57,226 nt of DNA from Candidatus Binatia bacterium (GTDB taxonomy: Bacteria; Desulfobacterota; Binatia; HRBIN30): NCBI GenBank assembly GCA_026415395.1, contig JAOAHD010000003.1, positions 1 through 57,226 on the forward strand, in the 5' to 3' direction. How positions within the stretch are numbered: position 1 is the first letter of the stretch; each line of letters starts with the position of its first letter. Positions 36,839 through 45,999 of the stretch are shown in pieces. Made by a program: the position numbers and the translations under genes. Under the pieces are notes generated by a model. That model did not search any database and was not told the DNA's origin. It was given only the letters and a program-made list of their open reading frames with translations.

Positions 36839-38116
36839 TTACCCGACAGGAGGGTGAATTCGGTCTGCACCAACATACGGCTGCAGCACCTCTGGAATCA
36901 GCACGCTTCCATCCGGCTGCTGGTAAGTTTCCAAAAGAGCGATCATGATCCGGGGCAGTGCGAGTCCGCTACCGTTAAGTGTGTGGACAAACTCGGGCTT
37001 GTGCCCAGGTGCCCGTCGGAAGCGGATGTTGGCACGGCGGGCTTGGTAGTCCGTGCAATTGCTACAAGAACTCACTTCCAGCCACTCGTTACACCCGGGG
37101 GCCCACACCTCGAGATCGTACTTTTTTGCAGCAACAGCACCCAAGTCGCCCGTACAAATGAGCACTACACGGTACGCAAGGCCTAAACGCTTGGCGATGT
37201 CCTCCGCGTCCGCAACAATTTGTTCGAGCGCGGTCGGAGAGTCCTCCGGAGTGGTGATCTTATACATCTCTACCTTGTCGAATTGATGACCTCGTTTGAT
37301 GCCCCGTACGTCTCGCCCGGCAGACATTTTCTCTCGGCGAAAGCACGCTGTGTATGCGACATAGGACAACGGAAGCCGAGTTCCGTCGAGAATCTCGTCA
37401 CGGTGAAGGTTGGTCAGAGGAATTTCGGCCGTGCCGATGAGCCACAGGTCGTCTTCTGCGTCGTGATAGATGTTGTCGGCAAAGCGGGGGAGCTGGCCGG
37501 CGCCCACAAGGCACTCTCGTCGAACAAGGTAGGGAGGGTAGATCTCGAAATAGCCATGATCGCGGGTGTGCACGTCAAGCATCCACGTGATGAGCGCTCG
37601 TTGCAGTCGCGCCCCCCAGCCCTGGAGTACATAAAAGCGTGAACCTGAAATTTTCACCCCACGCTCAAAATCAATGATCCCTAACGCAGGCCCCAGCTCC
37701 CAGTGGGGCCTTGGTGTGAAGGAATACTGCGGCGGCTCTCCGCCAACACGGACAATCTGATTATCTCGCTCGTCTCGCCCTACCGGGACTGAGGGGTCGG
37801 GAATGTTCGGCAGCAGCAAAAGTTTCTCTTCAAGTTCTCGCTCAGCTTTCTCAAGTTCGGATTCTAGTTGCGCGAGTTCGCTACCCAGTGCTCGCACCTC
37901 TGCTTTGCGTAATTCCTGTTGCTCTGCAGAGAGCTTCGGAATCGCTCGGGAGAGCTCGCTACGCCGCGCGCGGAGGGCCTCGACTCGCTGTAACAGAGTG
38001 CGCCGGCGCGTGTCAGCACTGATCACGGCGTCCACATCTTCTGGCGGACAGCCAACCTTGGAAAGCTCTGTCTTGACCCAATCAGTTCGTTCGCGGATCA
38101 ACCGGAGGTCAAGCAT
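36839..38116 (-). CDS. serS: Serine--tRNA ligase
   Basis: This 425-residue class II synthetase has an N-terminal coiled-coil arm (residues 30-100, many Leu/Glu/Arg heptads) that grips the long variable arm of tRNA-Ser. Motif 2 is SYVAYTACFRREKMSAGRD and motif 3 is FVHTLNGSGLALPRIMIALLE. LIGTAEIPLTNLH binds serine. It begins MLDLRLIRE, as usual. It lies 60 bases after yraN in the same direction. Confidence 0.97.
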   Translation of the reverse strand: MLDLRLIRERTDWVKTELSKVGCPPEDVDAVISADTRRRTLLQRVEALRARRSELSRAIPKLSAEQQELRKAEVRALGSELAQLESELEKAERELEEKLLLLPNIPDPSVPVGRDERDNQIVRVGGEPPQYSFTPRPHWELGPALGIIDFERGVKISGSRFYVLQGWGARLQRALITWMLDVHTRDHGYFEIYPPYLVRRECLVGAGQLPRFADNIYHDAEDDLWLIGTAEIPLTNLHRDEILDGTRLPLSYVAYTACFRREKMSAGRDVRGIKRGHQFDKVEMYKITTPEDSPTALEQIVADAEDIAKRLGLAYRVVLICTGDLGAVAAKKYDLEVWAPGCNEWLEVSSCSNCTDYQARRANIRFRRAPGHKPEFVHTLNGSGLALPRIMIALLETYQQPDGSVLIPEVLQPYVGADRIHPPVG

Positions 38117-38176
38117 GGACCTGCGCTAGCATGGGCCCCCAGGCGGCTCAAGCAAAGGTTCCCAAGCGCTCACGGA

Positions 38177-38548
38177 TCAGGCGTCTTCAAAAGCTCCGAG
38201 AATCAACTCGCATTGCGTATTTTCGCCAGTGCCGGTAACGATGACGAGGTCGAAGCGCGTCTCTGCAGGGGCAAGTTGTGTTCTTGCGAGGTAGGACCGT
38301 GCCGCACGAAGGAGACGGCGTTGCTTCCGCTGGTCGACAGCTTGTAGGGCGAGCTCCCTGCTGGTGTGCTTGCGCGTCTTGACTTCGACGAACACGAGTG
38401 TCCGGCCGTGCCATGCCACGACGTCAATCTCTCCACCCTGGCAGCGCACATTTGTTTCAATCACGCGGTAGCCCAACGACTTCAGATATTGCGCGGCGAT
38501 TGCCTCACCAATTTCCCCGGTGGCAAGAGCACTCGGCTTGTGGCGCAT
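38177..38548 (-). CDS. YraN family (UPF0102) endonuclease-like protein
   Basis: This 123-residue protein has a restriction-endonuclease-like core: GEIDVVAWHGRTLVFVEVKTR holds the D-ExK catalytic pattern. GEIGEAIAAQYLKSLGYRVIE precedes it. The family is widespread, and its cellular role is not settled. ATG 38548 (MRHKPSALATGEIGE) gives the usual length. The gene is divergent from gatC. Confidence 0.88.
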   Translation of the reverse strand: MRHKPSALATGEIGEAIAAQYLKSLGYRVIETNVRCQGGEIDVVAWHGRTLVFVEVKTRKHTSRELALQAVDQRKQRRLLRAARSYLARTQLAPAETRFDLVIVTGTGENTQCELILGAFEDA

Positions 38549-38690
38549 GCTCTTTGTTACACCGTGGCAACCCGCCTGACTAGTGGGCGATGAGCGATAG
38601 GCGAAGCGACTCTGCATTGGCTCAAGGGCAAGAGGGTTCTACAGGGCGCATAAATTGAAGGGTCATGACGGCTGTGTTAACCGCCCCGCC

Positions 38691-38978
38691 ATGACGTTGA
38701 ACCACGAGGTTGTGCGGGCGATCGCGCACCTGGCGCGGTTGGAGCTAAGCGCTACCGAGGAACAAGAATACCTTGAGCAGCTTGAACACATCCTCGGTTA
38801 CTTCAAGAGCCTGGATGAGGTTGACACGACGGGTGTGGAGCCGGCCACCGAGATGGTCAACCCTGGCGATGTTCTACGGGAGGACGTCGCTGTGAACCCA
38901 CCTGCGGAGGATGAATTTCTCGCGAATGCACCCGCGCGACACGGGCGGTTCTTCCGGGTACCGAAAATCATCGATTAG
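38691..38978 (+). CDS. gatC: Asp/Glu-tRNA(Asn/Gln) amidotransferase subunit C
   Basis: This 95-residue protein has VRAIAHLARLELSATEEQ and LREDVAVNPPAEDEFLANAPARHGRFFRVPKII-like sequence, typical of GatC, which wraps around GatA. ATG 38691 is preferred over GTG/ATG further upstream because it gives the family start. It is the first gene of gatCAB, 45 bases before gatA. Confidence 0.94.
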   Translation: MTLNHEVVRAIAHLARLELSATEEQEYLEQLEHILGYFKSLDEVDTTGVEPATEMVNPGDVLREDVAVNPPAEDEFLANAPARHGRFFRVPKIID

Positions 38979-39023
38979 GAACGTGCAGCGTGTCCATCCC
39001 TGTGCTTCAAGTGACTGAACGGT

Positions 39024-40484
39024 ATGTCTGACCTTGTTTGGCTATCTCTCGCGGAAGTGTTGCGGCTTCTCGACGCGAGAGAGATCAGTTCCGTTGAGTT
39101 GACCAAGAGTATCCTTGCGCACATTGATGCAGTGGAGCCGAAGATTCGCGCATTTCTCACGGTCACGCCAGAAGCCGCATTGGCGGGCGCCGAGGAGGCT
39201 GACAGGCGGCGCGCAACCGGCGAACGAGGCGGCTTGCTCGGCGTGCCGATCGCTGTGAAGGATGTGATTCTTACAAAAGGGGTGCGAACCACAGCGGGTT
39301 CGAGAATTTTGGAAAACTTTGTCCCTCCGTACGATGCCACGGTGATTACACGCTTGCGTCAAGCTGGGGTTGTCTTTCTCGGCAAACTCAACTGCGACGA
39401 ATTTGCGATGGGATCGTCCACGGAGAATTCCGCATTCGGCCCGACGTACAATCCATGGAGCACGGATCGTGTCCCGGGAGGCTCCTCGGGGGGCTCCGCT
39501 GCTGCGGTTGCCGCTGGGCAGTGTTACGCGGCCTTGGGAACGGATACTGGTGGTTCGATTCGTCAACCAGCGGCATGCTGTGGGATCGTCGGTGTGAAGC
39601 CAAGTTACGGCCGTGTGAGTCGGTACGGTTTGATCGCATACGCGTCCTCGTTCGATCAAATCGGGCCCATGGCCAGAACCGTCGAAGATTGTGCCCTTTT
39701 GTTGGAAGTGATTGCTGGCCGCGATGAGCGCGACGCAACTTCGACGGCACATCCGGTGCCACGTTATTCGCGGTCGCTCGCATGCTCGCTTCGCGAGATC
39801 CGATTGGCGGTCCCTCGCGAGTGTTTTGGTGATGGCGTGCAGCCCGAAGTAAGGGATGCGGTGGAATCTGCGATCCGGTGGTACCAGGAGCAGGGAGCCA
39901 CCGTGACAGAGACGTCGCTCCCGCACACTCGGTACGCGGTTCCTACTTACTATTTAGTTGCCACAGCAGAGGCGAGCTCCAATCTGGCGCGGTACGATGG
40001 GGTTCGTTTTGGATTCCGTGCCGGGGAGGAAGGAGGGCTATTGAGCATGTATAGCCGGACCAGGGCTCTGGGATTCGGTGCCGAGGTTAAGCGGCGAATC
40101 ATGCTTGGGACGTACGCCCTCTCCGCTGGATATTACGACGCGTATTACCTCAAAGCATTAAAGGTCCGCACCCTGGTTCGCCGCGATTTCGAGGCCGCGT
40201 TTGAGAAGGCCCACATCGTGATACTGCCGACAGCGCCGACGACTGCATTCCGGTTAGGAGAAAAAACGGGCGATCCTTTGCAGATGTATCTCTCTGATAT
40301 TTTTACGATTGCCGCCAATCTCGCGGGCCTGCCTGCGCTCTCACTCCCTTGCGGGTTCGACCGGCAGGACTTGCCGATTGGCCTGCAATTGATTGCCCGG
40401 CCTTTTTGTGAAGCGCAGCTTTTGGCGGTGGCGCATGCTTACGAGCGAGCGCATCCGTGGGTGGCTCGGCACCCGTCGTTGTGA
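39024..40484 (+). CDS. gatA: Asp/Glu-tRNA(Asn/Gln) amidotransferase subunit A
   Basis: This 486-residue amidase-signature enzyme releases ammonia from glutamine for tRNA transamidation. The catalytic Ser-cisSer-Lys site is visible: Lys in VPIAVKDVI, the Ser-rich [16 protein letters not shown] and the nucleophile in [13 protein letters not shown]. The system is needed where GlnRS or AsnRS is missing. It lies 6 bases before gatB. Confidence 0.97.
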   Translation: MSDLVWLSLAEVLRLLDAREISSVELTKSILAHIDAVEPKIRAFLTVTPEAALAGAEEADRRRATGERGGLLGVPIAVKDVILTKGVRTTAGSRILENFVPPYDATVITRLRQAGVVFLGKLNCDEFAMGSSTENSAFGPTYNPWSTDRVPGGSSGGSAAAVAAGQCYAALGTDTGGSIRQPAACCGIVGVKPSYGRVSRYGLIAYASSFDQIGPMARTVEDCALLLEVIAGRDERDATSTAHPVPRYSRSLACSLREIRLAVPRECFGDGVQPEVRDAVESAIRWYQEQGATVTETSLPHTRYAVPTYYLVATAEASSNLARYDGVRFGFRAGEEGGLLSMYSRTRALGFGAEVKRRIMLGTYALSAGYYDAYYLKALKVRTLVRRDFEAAFEKAHIVILPTAPTTAFRLGEKTGDPLQMYLSDIFTIAANLAGLPALSLPCGFDRQDLPIGLQLIARPFCEAQLLAVAHAYERAHPWVARHPSL

Positions 40485-40490
40485 GGAATT

Positions 40491-41936
40491 ATGGAATACG
40501 AGGCGGTGATAGGGCTTGAGGTGCACGCGGAGTTGCTAACAGCCTCCAAAATGTTCTGTGGGTGCTCCGCGAAATTTGGGGCGCCTCCCAACGAAAATAC
40601 CTGTCCAGTGTGCTTGGGCTTGCCAGGGTCGTTGCCCGTCTTAAACCGCCGCGCTGTCGAGTTCGCAATTCGGGCGGGCCTGGCGACGAACTGCAAGATT
40701 CAGTTGTTTAGCCGCTGGGCAAGAAAAAACTACTTCTACCCAGACCTGCCGAAGGGCTACCAGATTAGCCAATATGAGTTGCCGATTTGTGTTGCGGGTT
40801 GGATTCCCATCGATACCGCACAAGGAGAGAAGCGCATCCGCTTGGCTCGCATCCATATGGAGGAGGATACCGGAAAAAATATCCATGATGCGTATAGCGA
40901 GGCGAGCTTAGTTGACTTTAATCGCTCCGGAGTTCCACTGCTGGAGATCGTGTCGGAACCCGACATGCGTTCTCCTCAAGAGGCTGGGGCTTACCTGCGG
41001 AAACTTCGGCAACTCCTTCAGTACCTAGAGATCTGTGACGGTAACATGGAGGAGGGGAGCTTCCGGTGCGATGCCAACGTTTCTGTGCGGCCTAAGGGCG
41101 TGGAAACGCTAGGCACTAAAGTCGAAATTAAAAATATGAACTCTTTCAGGCACGTGGAGCGCGCGATTGAATTTGAGTTCAGTCGCCAGGTTCGAGCCTT
41201 AAATGACGGCGAGCCCATCGTTCAAGAAACGCGGTTGTGGGATCCAGATCGGGAAGTAACGCGCCCCATGCGCTCCAAGGAATATGCTCATGATTATCGG
41301 TATTTCCCCGAGCCGGACTTGCCGCCCGTTCGGCTGGACGCCGCGTGGGTAGAAAGTATTCGGGCCAGTTTGCCGGAGCTGCCGGATGCGCGTCGAGTTC
41401 GGTTTGTCGAGAGCTACAACTTGCCGATCTATGATGCCGAGGTTTTGACCTCTCGTCGTGACTTGGCAGAATACTTTGAGGCAGTCGTCGCTTCGGGGGC
41501 ACCGCCGAAGGCAGCGAGCAACTGGATCATGGGGGAGCTCCTGCGTGTGATCCGGGAGCAAGGCCTCGATCGCGATCTACGAATTCAGCGTTGGCCCGTA
41601 TCACCCGAGCACCTGGCCGAACTCATCCACCTGATCGACAGGGGCGAAATTAGTGGGAAAATCGCTAAGACGGTCTTCGAGCGCATGCTGACGAGCAACC
41701 GCACGCCCCGTGACATCGTGCAGAGAGAGGGCTTGGTCCAGATCACCGATGATGAGGCGCTTCGGAGCGAGATCCGCAGTCTGCTCTCTGAACATCCCGA
41801 CAAGGTCGCGCAGTATCGGGCTGGGAAAGAGAAGCTCTTCGGCTTCTTTGTGGGTCAACTCATGAAGCGGACCGAGGGGCGAGCAAACCCACAAAAGGTC
41901 AATGAGATCCTGCGGGAGTTGCTCCAAGAAAACTGA
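40491..41936 (+). CDS. gatB: Asp/Glu-tRNA(Asn/Gln) amidotransferase subunit B
   Basis: This 481-residue subunit phosphorylates the mischarged Glu or Asp on the tRNA and swaps it for an amide. It begins YEAVIGLEVHAELLTASKMF, with the zinc cysteines in FCGCSAKFG and NTCPVCLGLPGSLP, the metal site YFYPDLPKGYQISQYE and the C-terminal YqeY-like tRNA-binding tail ending NPQKVNEILRELL. The start is ATG 40491. Confidence 0.97.
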   Translation: MEYEAVIGLEVHAELLTASKMFCGCSAKFGAPPNENTCPVCLGLPGSLPVLNRRAVEFAIRAGLATNCKIQLFSRWARKNYFYPDLPKGYQISQYELPICVAGWIPIDTAQGEKRIRLARIHMEEDTGKNIHDAYSEASLVDFNRSGVPLLEIVSEPDMRSPQEAGAYLRKLRQLLQYLEICDGNMEEGSFRCDANVSVRPKGVETLGTKVEIKNMNSFRHVERAIEFEFSRQVRALNDGEPIVQETRLWDPDREVTRPMRSKEYAHDYRYFPEPDLPPVRLDAAWVESIRASLPELPDARRVRFVESYNLPIYDAEVLTSRRDLAEYFEAVVASGAPPKAASNWIMGELLRVIREQGLDRDLRIQRWPVSPEHLAELIHLIDRGEISGKIAKTVFERMLTSNRTPRDIVQREGLVQITDDEALRSEIRSLLSEHPDKVAQYRAGKEKLFGFFVGQLMKRTEGRANPQKVNEILRELLQEN

Positions 41937-42100
41937 CGAGTGGCCAGTACGACAGTTAGTTAGGGCGCGCGGTTAATGTAGAGGTTGAGGAAAATTGAAA
42001 TTGGTGGCAAGTGTCCGATAATATGCCTTATGGGACTATTTGCTCCTTCTGGCCCGGTGGGCACACTCTTACGATTGTCCTGCTACTGCAATCCTTTGCC
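41937..42100. other. Spacer between convergent gatB and YfgM-like gene
   Basis: These 164 bases hold no reading frame. Two similar tiny hairpins, GCCCGGTGGGC (42052-42062) and GCCCTAGTGGGC (42098-42109), could be weak terminators; the second overlaps the stop of the minus-strand gene. No T run follows either. Confidence 0.4.
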
Positions 42101-42769
42101 CTAGTGGGCGTTCCCGCTGGCTAGGAGCGCAGTGGCCCACTGTGCTTCTGGCGCGCTCCCGTGGTCTTTCTTGAGCCGCTCAATGAGCTCGCCAGCCTTT
42201 CCGGTGTTGCCAGCCCGGAGGTGTAGGCGTGCTGATTCGTAGAGAGCCGTTGCCGCGTAAGGACCGGCGAGTTTGGCTGCTCGCTCCGCCACAGCGGCGG
42301 CTTCCGGGTAATTGCCGGCATGCTCCAGCGTGAACGAACGAGTTAGGAGAAGTTGCTGTTCGAGGTACGGCGATGGCTCAGAGATTTTGTCGGCAGTTCC
42401 GAGACGAGCACTAGCCCGTTCGTGCTGTTGCGCATGGAGATCTGCGGCGCTTGCAAGAAGCACGGCAATCCGGCCGGCCGGAGTGTTTGGCCATTCGGTC
42501 GCTACGCGGGTAAACGTATCGGCAGCGCGATCCCACTCGTTGGAGCGAAATGCAACGAGGCCTTGTGCAAGCAGCTCGTTGGCCCGGCGCAAATTGGCGC
42601 TGCGGTAGCCGTTGTAAATTCCGATGACCAAGAGCAGCCCAGCAACGAGCGCGGCCACTTGGACAAGTGTTCGCCGGTGAGTCTGCGACCAAGCAAGGAC
42701 CCGCTGGCCAACGTGGACGAACTCGTCTGGCTGCTTAAGGTCCTTCCTGCGAATACGGGTCTTTGCCAT
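42101..42769 (-). CDS. YfgM-like membrane-anchored TPR protein
   Basis: This 222-residue protein has a basic cytosolic start (MAKTRIRRKDLKQPDEFVHV), one membrane span near residues 38-54 (VAALVAGLLLVIGIYNGY) and a periplasmic part of TPR-like helix pairs (ANELLAQGLVAFRSNEWDRA, NYPEAAAVAERAAKLAGPY). YfgM in E. coli is a helper of the SecYEG translocon. It is the last gene of the moxR-to-yfgM run, 46 bases after the nuclease-family gene. The assignment rests on architecture rather than clear identity. Confidence 0.72.
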   Translation of the reverse strand: MAKTRIRRKDLKQPDEFVHVGQRVLAWSQTHRRTLVQVAALVAGLLLVIGIYNGYRSANLRRANELLAQGLVAFRSNEWDRAADTFTRVATEWPNTPAGRIAVLLASAADLHAQQHERASARLGTADKISEPSPYLEQQLLLTRSFTLEHAGNYPEAAAVAERAAKLAGPYAATALYESARLHLRAGNTGKAGELIERLKKDHGSAPEAQWATALLASGNAH

Positions 42770-42815
42770 ACGGGACGACGACAGGGAACTACAAGCGATC
42801 GAGATCAGGAAAAGT

Positions 42816-43337
42816 TCACATCTTGTATTTGAAGTCTTCGGGATTCAGTTTCTCCAGGATATCTGCCCACTGGTCTCGAGAAACGTTGGAAATGTCGGTC
42901 GTGGCGGCCTCCTCTTGGCTTTCCTGCAAGATACTCGATCGCTCTAAGACATGCTTTTGCACGTAGATCGGGCTCTTTGTTCGCAGGGCCAAAGAAATGG
43001 CGTCACTAGGCCGTGCATCGATTTGCAAGACCTCGTCGCCGACTCGCAAATGAATCGTTGCGAAATAGGTATTGTCTCGAAGGTCGCTGATTTCGACCGC
43101 CTTGACCTCGACCCCGAGCTCGGACAGGATGTTGCGCAGCAAGTCGTGTGTCATCGGCCGCGCGACCTTCACACCTTCAAGTTCTGTTGCCATGGCTGTG
43201 GCCTCTAGCAGGCCAATCCAAATCGGCAGGTTGAGTTTGTTCTCCCGATCTTTGAGAATGACGATTGGGCTCTTCGTTACGGGATCAAGCGTGAGCCCAC
43301 CGACGACCATTTCAATCGCGTTCTCTAAAAGTGCCAT
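42816..43337 (-). CDS. Bifunctional nuclease family protein (DUF151)
   Basis: This 173-residue protein matches the BFN/DUF151 family: VGGLTLDPVTKSPIVILKD at the start, LPIWIGLLEATAMATELEG and the signature RPSDAISLALRTKSPIYV. Plant BFN proteins cut RNA and DNA; bacterial members are widespread with unclear roles. A charged tail of about 40 residues follows the domain. It lies 60 bases after the VWA gene in the same direction. Confidence 0.88.
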   Translation of the reverse strand: MALLENAIEMVVGGLTLDPVTKSPIVILKDRENKLNLPIWIGLLEATAMATELEGVKVARPMTHDLLRNILSELGVEVKAVEISDLRDNTYFATIHLRVGDEVLQIDARPSDAISLALRTKSPIYVQKHVLERSSILQESQEEAATTDISNVSRDQWADILEKLNPEDFKYKM

Positions 43338-43397
43338 GGCTCTAACTCACTCACGCCCATTCTGTGCAAAAACTGCTGGCCTGGTCAATGCCTGTGA

Positions 43398-44807
43398 CTA
43401 GTGAACGATCCGATCGATCACGCGGTAGAGCTGATTCAGGTTTCGACATTCTTCCACAATATCGCAGTACACTAGGTAGCGATCCATCTCACTATCTCCA
43501 AAGCCCCACGTGAGGCGATTTTCGGGATTGAGCCAGATGAGTTGCTTGGCACGGTGCCGGATATCTCTCAGTGTCCACTCGTGGGGCAAATTATAGTTGT
43601 TACGGGCGTCCCCGAGAATGATGACTGTAGTTTTCTTGTTAACCGCCGATAAGAAGTCCCGGTGAAAAATGCGAAACGCCCGCCCAAAATCAGAGTGGGC
43701 AAAAACGTTAATCACTTGCCCACTGAGCGCCTGCTCGATAGCTGTGTGGATGTCTTGCTCCTCGAACAACCGAGTGACCTCCCCTAGTTCACTGACAAAC
43801 ACGAAGCTACGCACGCGAGAGTACAGGTCTTGCAACGTGTACACGAACTGCAGCATGAAGCGGGAGACGTTACGAACAGAGTCCGACACGTCACACAGGA
43901 CCATAATCTGGGGTTTGTCTTTGACACGCCGGTCAAACTGAATACGGAACGGCACCCCGCCGTACTGCAGGTTTTTCCGCAGCGTATCCTTGATGTCGAA
44001 ACGGCCCCGTTTTGCGCGCTTTCGCTTGACTGCGATCACGTTCTTCAGACGCTCCGCCAGTTTTGTCACGGCTTCCTTCATCTGGCGGATCTCTTCCTCG
44101 GTCAGGTAATAGAAGCTCTTCTCCCCCAAACGATCCAACCGCTCGGTCTCACGCAACGAGGGCTCTTTTTTCTCCAGTTCCTGGCGCACGACTCGCTTGA
44201 TCGCCTGCGTGAGGTGCTGCAGGCGCAGATCGATCAGCCTTTGAAGCTGCTCGAGTTGCGCTGGCGCGAGGGAAGCAGTTGCTAGCTGGCGCTTCAGTTC
44301 CTCCAGCTCAGCAGCAATACCAGACAGTCCCACCGCTTGCGCTAACATGTGCGCGTAGCGCCCTTCTTGAAACGGACGCTCGATTGCTTGCAAGCCAATT
44401 TGTTGCGCGGCCTGGCGCAAGAGTTGGTCGAGTCGACCGTGATTCGCCTGCAGCAATTCTCGAGTGAGCTCAGACAGCGACAGCCCGAGCTGTTCGACGT
44501 GATCGGCAAGAAGTTCCAGAAGGTTTTGTAGCTCCGCGGCTTCCAGCCCAAGGGCACTCTCGGTCGCTGCCAGTTGCTGTGCAAGCTCGCGGGCGATTCC
44601 ATGGAAGTACAAGTCGAAGAGCGCATCAAACGTGCCATCGTCCACGTGACGTTTCACGAGGGTAGCCCGTAACGTTTCCCGGAAGTCCGTTGGGTTTGCC
44701 AAACCCACCGCTGCCACAGCGCGGAGGCTGTCTAGGTCTTCCGCCATCGATACACGGACGCCGTTGCGCCTTAACAGCTCGACGAAGCCAAGGATTTTGC
44801 CTTCCAT
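43398..44807 (-). CDS. CoxE-like von Willebrand factor A domain protein
   Basis: This 469-residue protein has a long helical, Glu/Leu/Gln-rich first half and a VWA domain near residues 300-469. The metal-binding MIDAS motif is intact (DVSDS at 306-310), with SDFG and ILGDARNN completing the site. CoxE-type proteins work with MoxR AAA+ ATPases to mature metalloenzymes, in the best known case CO dehydrogenase. Here the partner moxR lies 93 bases upstream, but no dehydrogenase genes are near. Confidence 0.87.
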   Translation of the reverse strand: MEGKILGFVELLRRNGVRVSMAEDLDSLRAVAAVGLANPTDFRETLRATLVKRHVDDGTFDALFDLYFHGIARELAQQLAATESALGLEAAELQNLLELLADHVEQLGLSLSELTRELLQANHGRLDQLLRQAAQQIGLQAIERPFQEGRYAHMLAQAVGLSGIAAELEELKRQLATASLAPAQLEQLQRLIDLRLQHLTQAIKRVVRQELEKKEPSLRETERLDRLGEKSFYYLTEEEIRQMKEAVTKLAERLKNVIAVKRKRAKRGRFDIKDTLRKNLQYGGVPFRIQFDRRVKDKPQIMVLCDVSDSVRNVSRFMLQFVYTLQDLYSRVRSFVFVSELGEVTRLFEEQDIHTAIEQALSGQVINVFAHSDFGRAFRIFHRDFLSAVNKKTTVIILGDARNNYNLPHEWTLRDIRHRAKQLIWLNPENRLTWGFGDSEMDRYLVYCDIVEECRNLNQLYRVIDRIVH

Positions 44808-44900
44808 AAGCAGAATTTGCGTCGCTGCGCCTCTCGGAAGACGGAAGCGCGCGATTTCGATGATCTAGTCATCCGTTGGAGGGGCCGCCGGGGCGCGTGC

Positions 44901-45881
44901 TCAATGAAGCAGGTCCTTGTCGGCGTCGGGCCCTCTGGCAGCACGCTCCGCTTGACGGCGAGCAAGGTAGTCTTTGAGTTCTTCTTGCGCCTTGCGAATG
45001 TCCCCCTCGTATTTGAGGATTGCGTTAAGAGTATCTTGGACGAGTCGCTCTTCTAGGGTGTCAGCATTCAGCAGCACTAACGCCCGGGCCCAGTCAAGAG
45101 TCTCGCTGATGCTCGGCACCTTCTTCAGATCGAGCTGTCGCACCCGTTGCACAAAGTGGACGAGCTCCTCTGCCAACCTGGGGGGAATCTCTGGAACCTT
45201 CAGTCGAACAATTTCGAGTTCTTGGGATGCAGAGGGGAAGTCAATGTACAGGTGCAAACAGCGCCGTTTGAGCGCGTCCGACATTTCCCGCGCGTTGTTG
45301 CTCGTCAACACAACCAGCGGGATATGGCGTGCCGTGAGGGTACCTAGTTCGGGGACGCTAACTTGAAAATCACTCAGCACCTCTAACAAGAAAGCCTCGA
45401 ACTCGGGGTCCGCTTTGTCGATCTCGTCGACAAGCAGCACCGTTGGTTGCTCGGCGGTAATTGCGCGTAAGAGCGGCCGCGGCAGGATGAAGCGGTCCGA
45501 GAAGAATACATCGTCTTCACGAGCGATCCGTTCGACGGCCTCCCTCAGTGACTTGGCACCCCCGATAACCTCGTTGATCTTGTCCTTCAAAATTTGCGTG
45601 TAAAGTAGTTGCTTGGCGTACTCCCATTCGTACAACGCCTTCGCCTCATCTAAACCCTCGTAGCACTGTAGGCGAATCAAGGCGCAATCGAGGCTGGCAG
45701 CGAGTACTTTGGCCAGTTCGGTCTTCCCTACCCCGGCCGGACCCTCGACAAGGATCGGTTTGCGTAGGCAAGACGCGAGGTAAATGACTGTGGCAATTCG
45801 CCGGCTGCAGATGTACTTATGGGCAGCAAAACGTTCGATGACCTCGTCGATTGAGCGGAACGATTGCGCGGATGTTGACAT
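44901..45881 (-). CDS. MoxR-family AAA+ ATPase
   Basis: This 326-residue ATPase has Walker A GPAGVGKT at 47-54, Walker B VLLVDEID at 148-154, a sensor segment VVLTSNNARE and the arginine-finger region ALKRRCLHLYIDFPS. The MoxR/CoxD group are chaperones that remodel or insert metal into partner enzymes, usually with a VWA protein, which follows here. The C-terminal helices (AQEELKDYLARRQAERAARG) are strongly charged. It is divergent from the TANGO2-family gene. Confidence 0.9.
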   Translation of the reverse strand: MSTSAQSFRSIDEVIERFAAHKYICSRRIATVIYLASCLRKPILVEGPAGVGKTELAKVLAASLDCALIRLQCYEGLDEAKALYEWEYAKQLLYTQILKDKINEVIGGAKSLREAVERIAREDDVFFSDRFILPRPLLRAITAEQPTVLLVDEIDKADPEFEAFLLEVLSDFQVSVPELGTLTARHIPLVVLTSNNAREMSDALKRRCLHLYIDFPSASQELEIVRLKVPEIPPRLAEELVHFVQRVRQLDLKKVPSISETLDWARALVLLNADTLEERLVQDTLNAILKYEGDIRKAQEELKDYLARRQAERAARGPDADKDLLH

Positions 45882-45961
45882 ACGCGGTAGCTAACACAGC
45901 GACTAGCCCCACTCAATCGAACCCTCAGCCTCACTCTGCACCCAAGCATAACGAGATTGGA

Positions 45962-45991
45962 TTGCCGGCGAACAAGCGAAAAAACTATAGT
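45962..45991 (+). promoter_or_regulatory. Candidate sigma-70 promoter of the TANGO2-family gene
   Basis: TTGCCG (45962-45967) and TATAGT (45986-45991) are separated by 18 bases. The expected transcription start, about 7 bases after the -10 box, falls at the GTG start codon 46000 itself. No Shine-Dalgarno sequence lies before it, so the mRNA could be leaderless. Confidence 0.45.
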
Positions 45992-45999
45992 GTTGGTTT

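Noticed and set aside
39042-39926. 294-codon minus-strand frame opposite gatA
   Set aside because: gatA is unmistakable and the opposing frame has Arg/Cys/His-rich, non-protein-like composition.
42052-42109. Two similar GCCC-loop-GGGC mini-hairpins after gatB
   Set aside because: Four-pair stems without T runs are too weak to call terminators with confidence.
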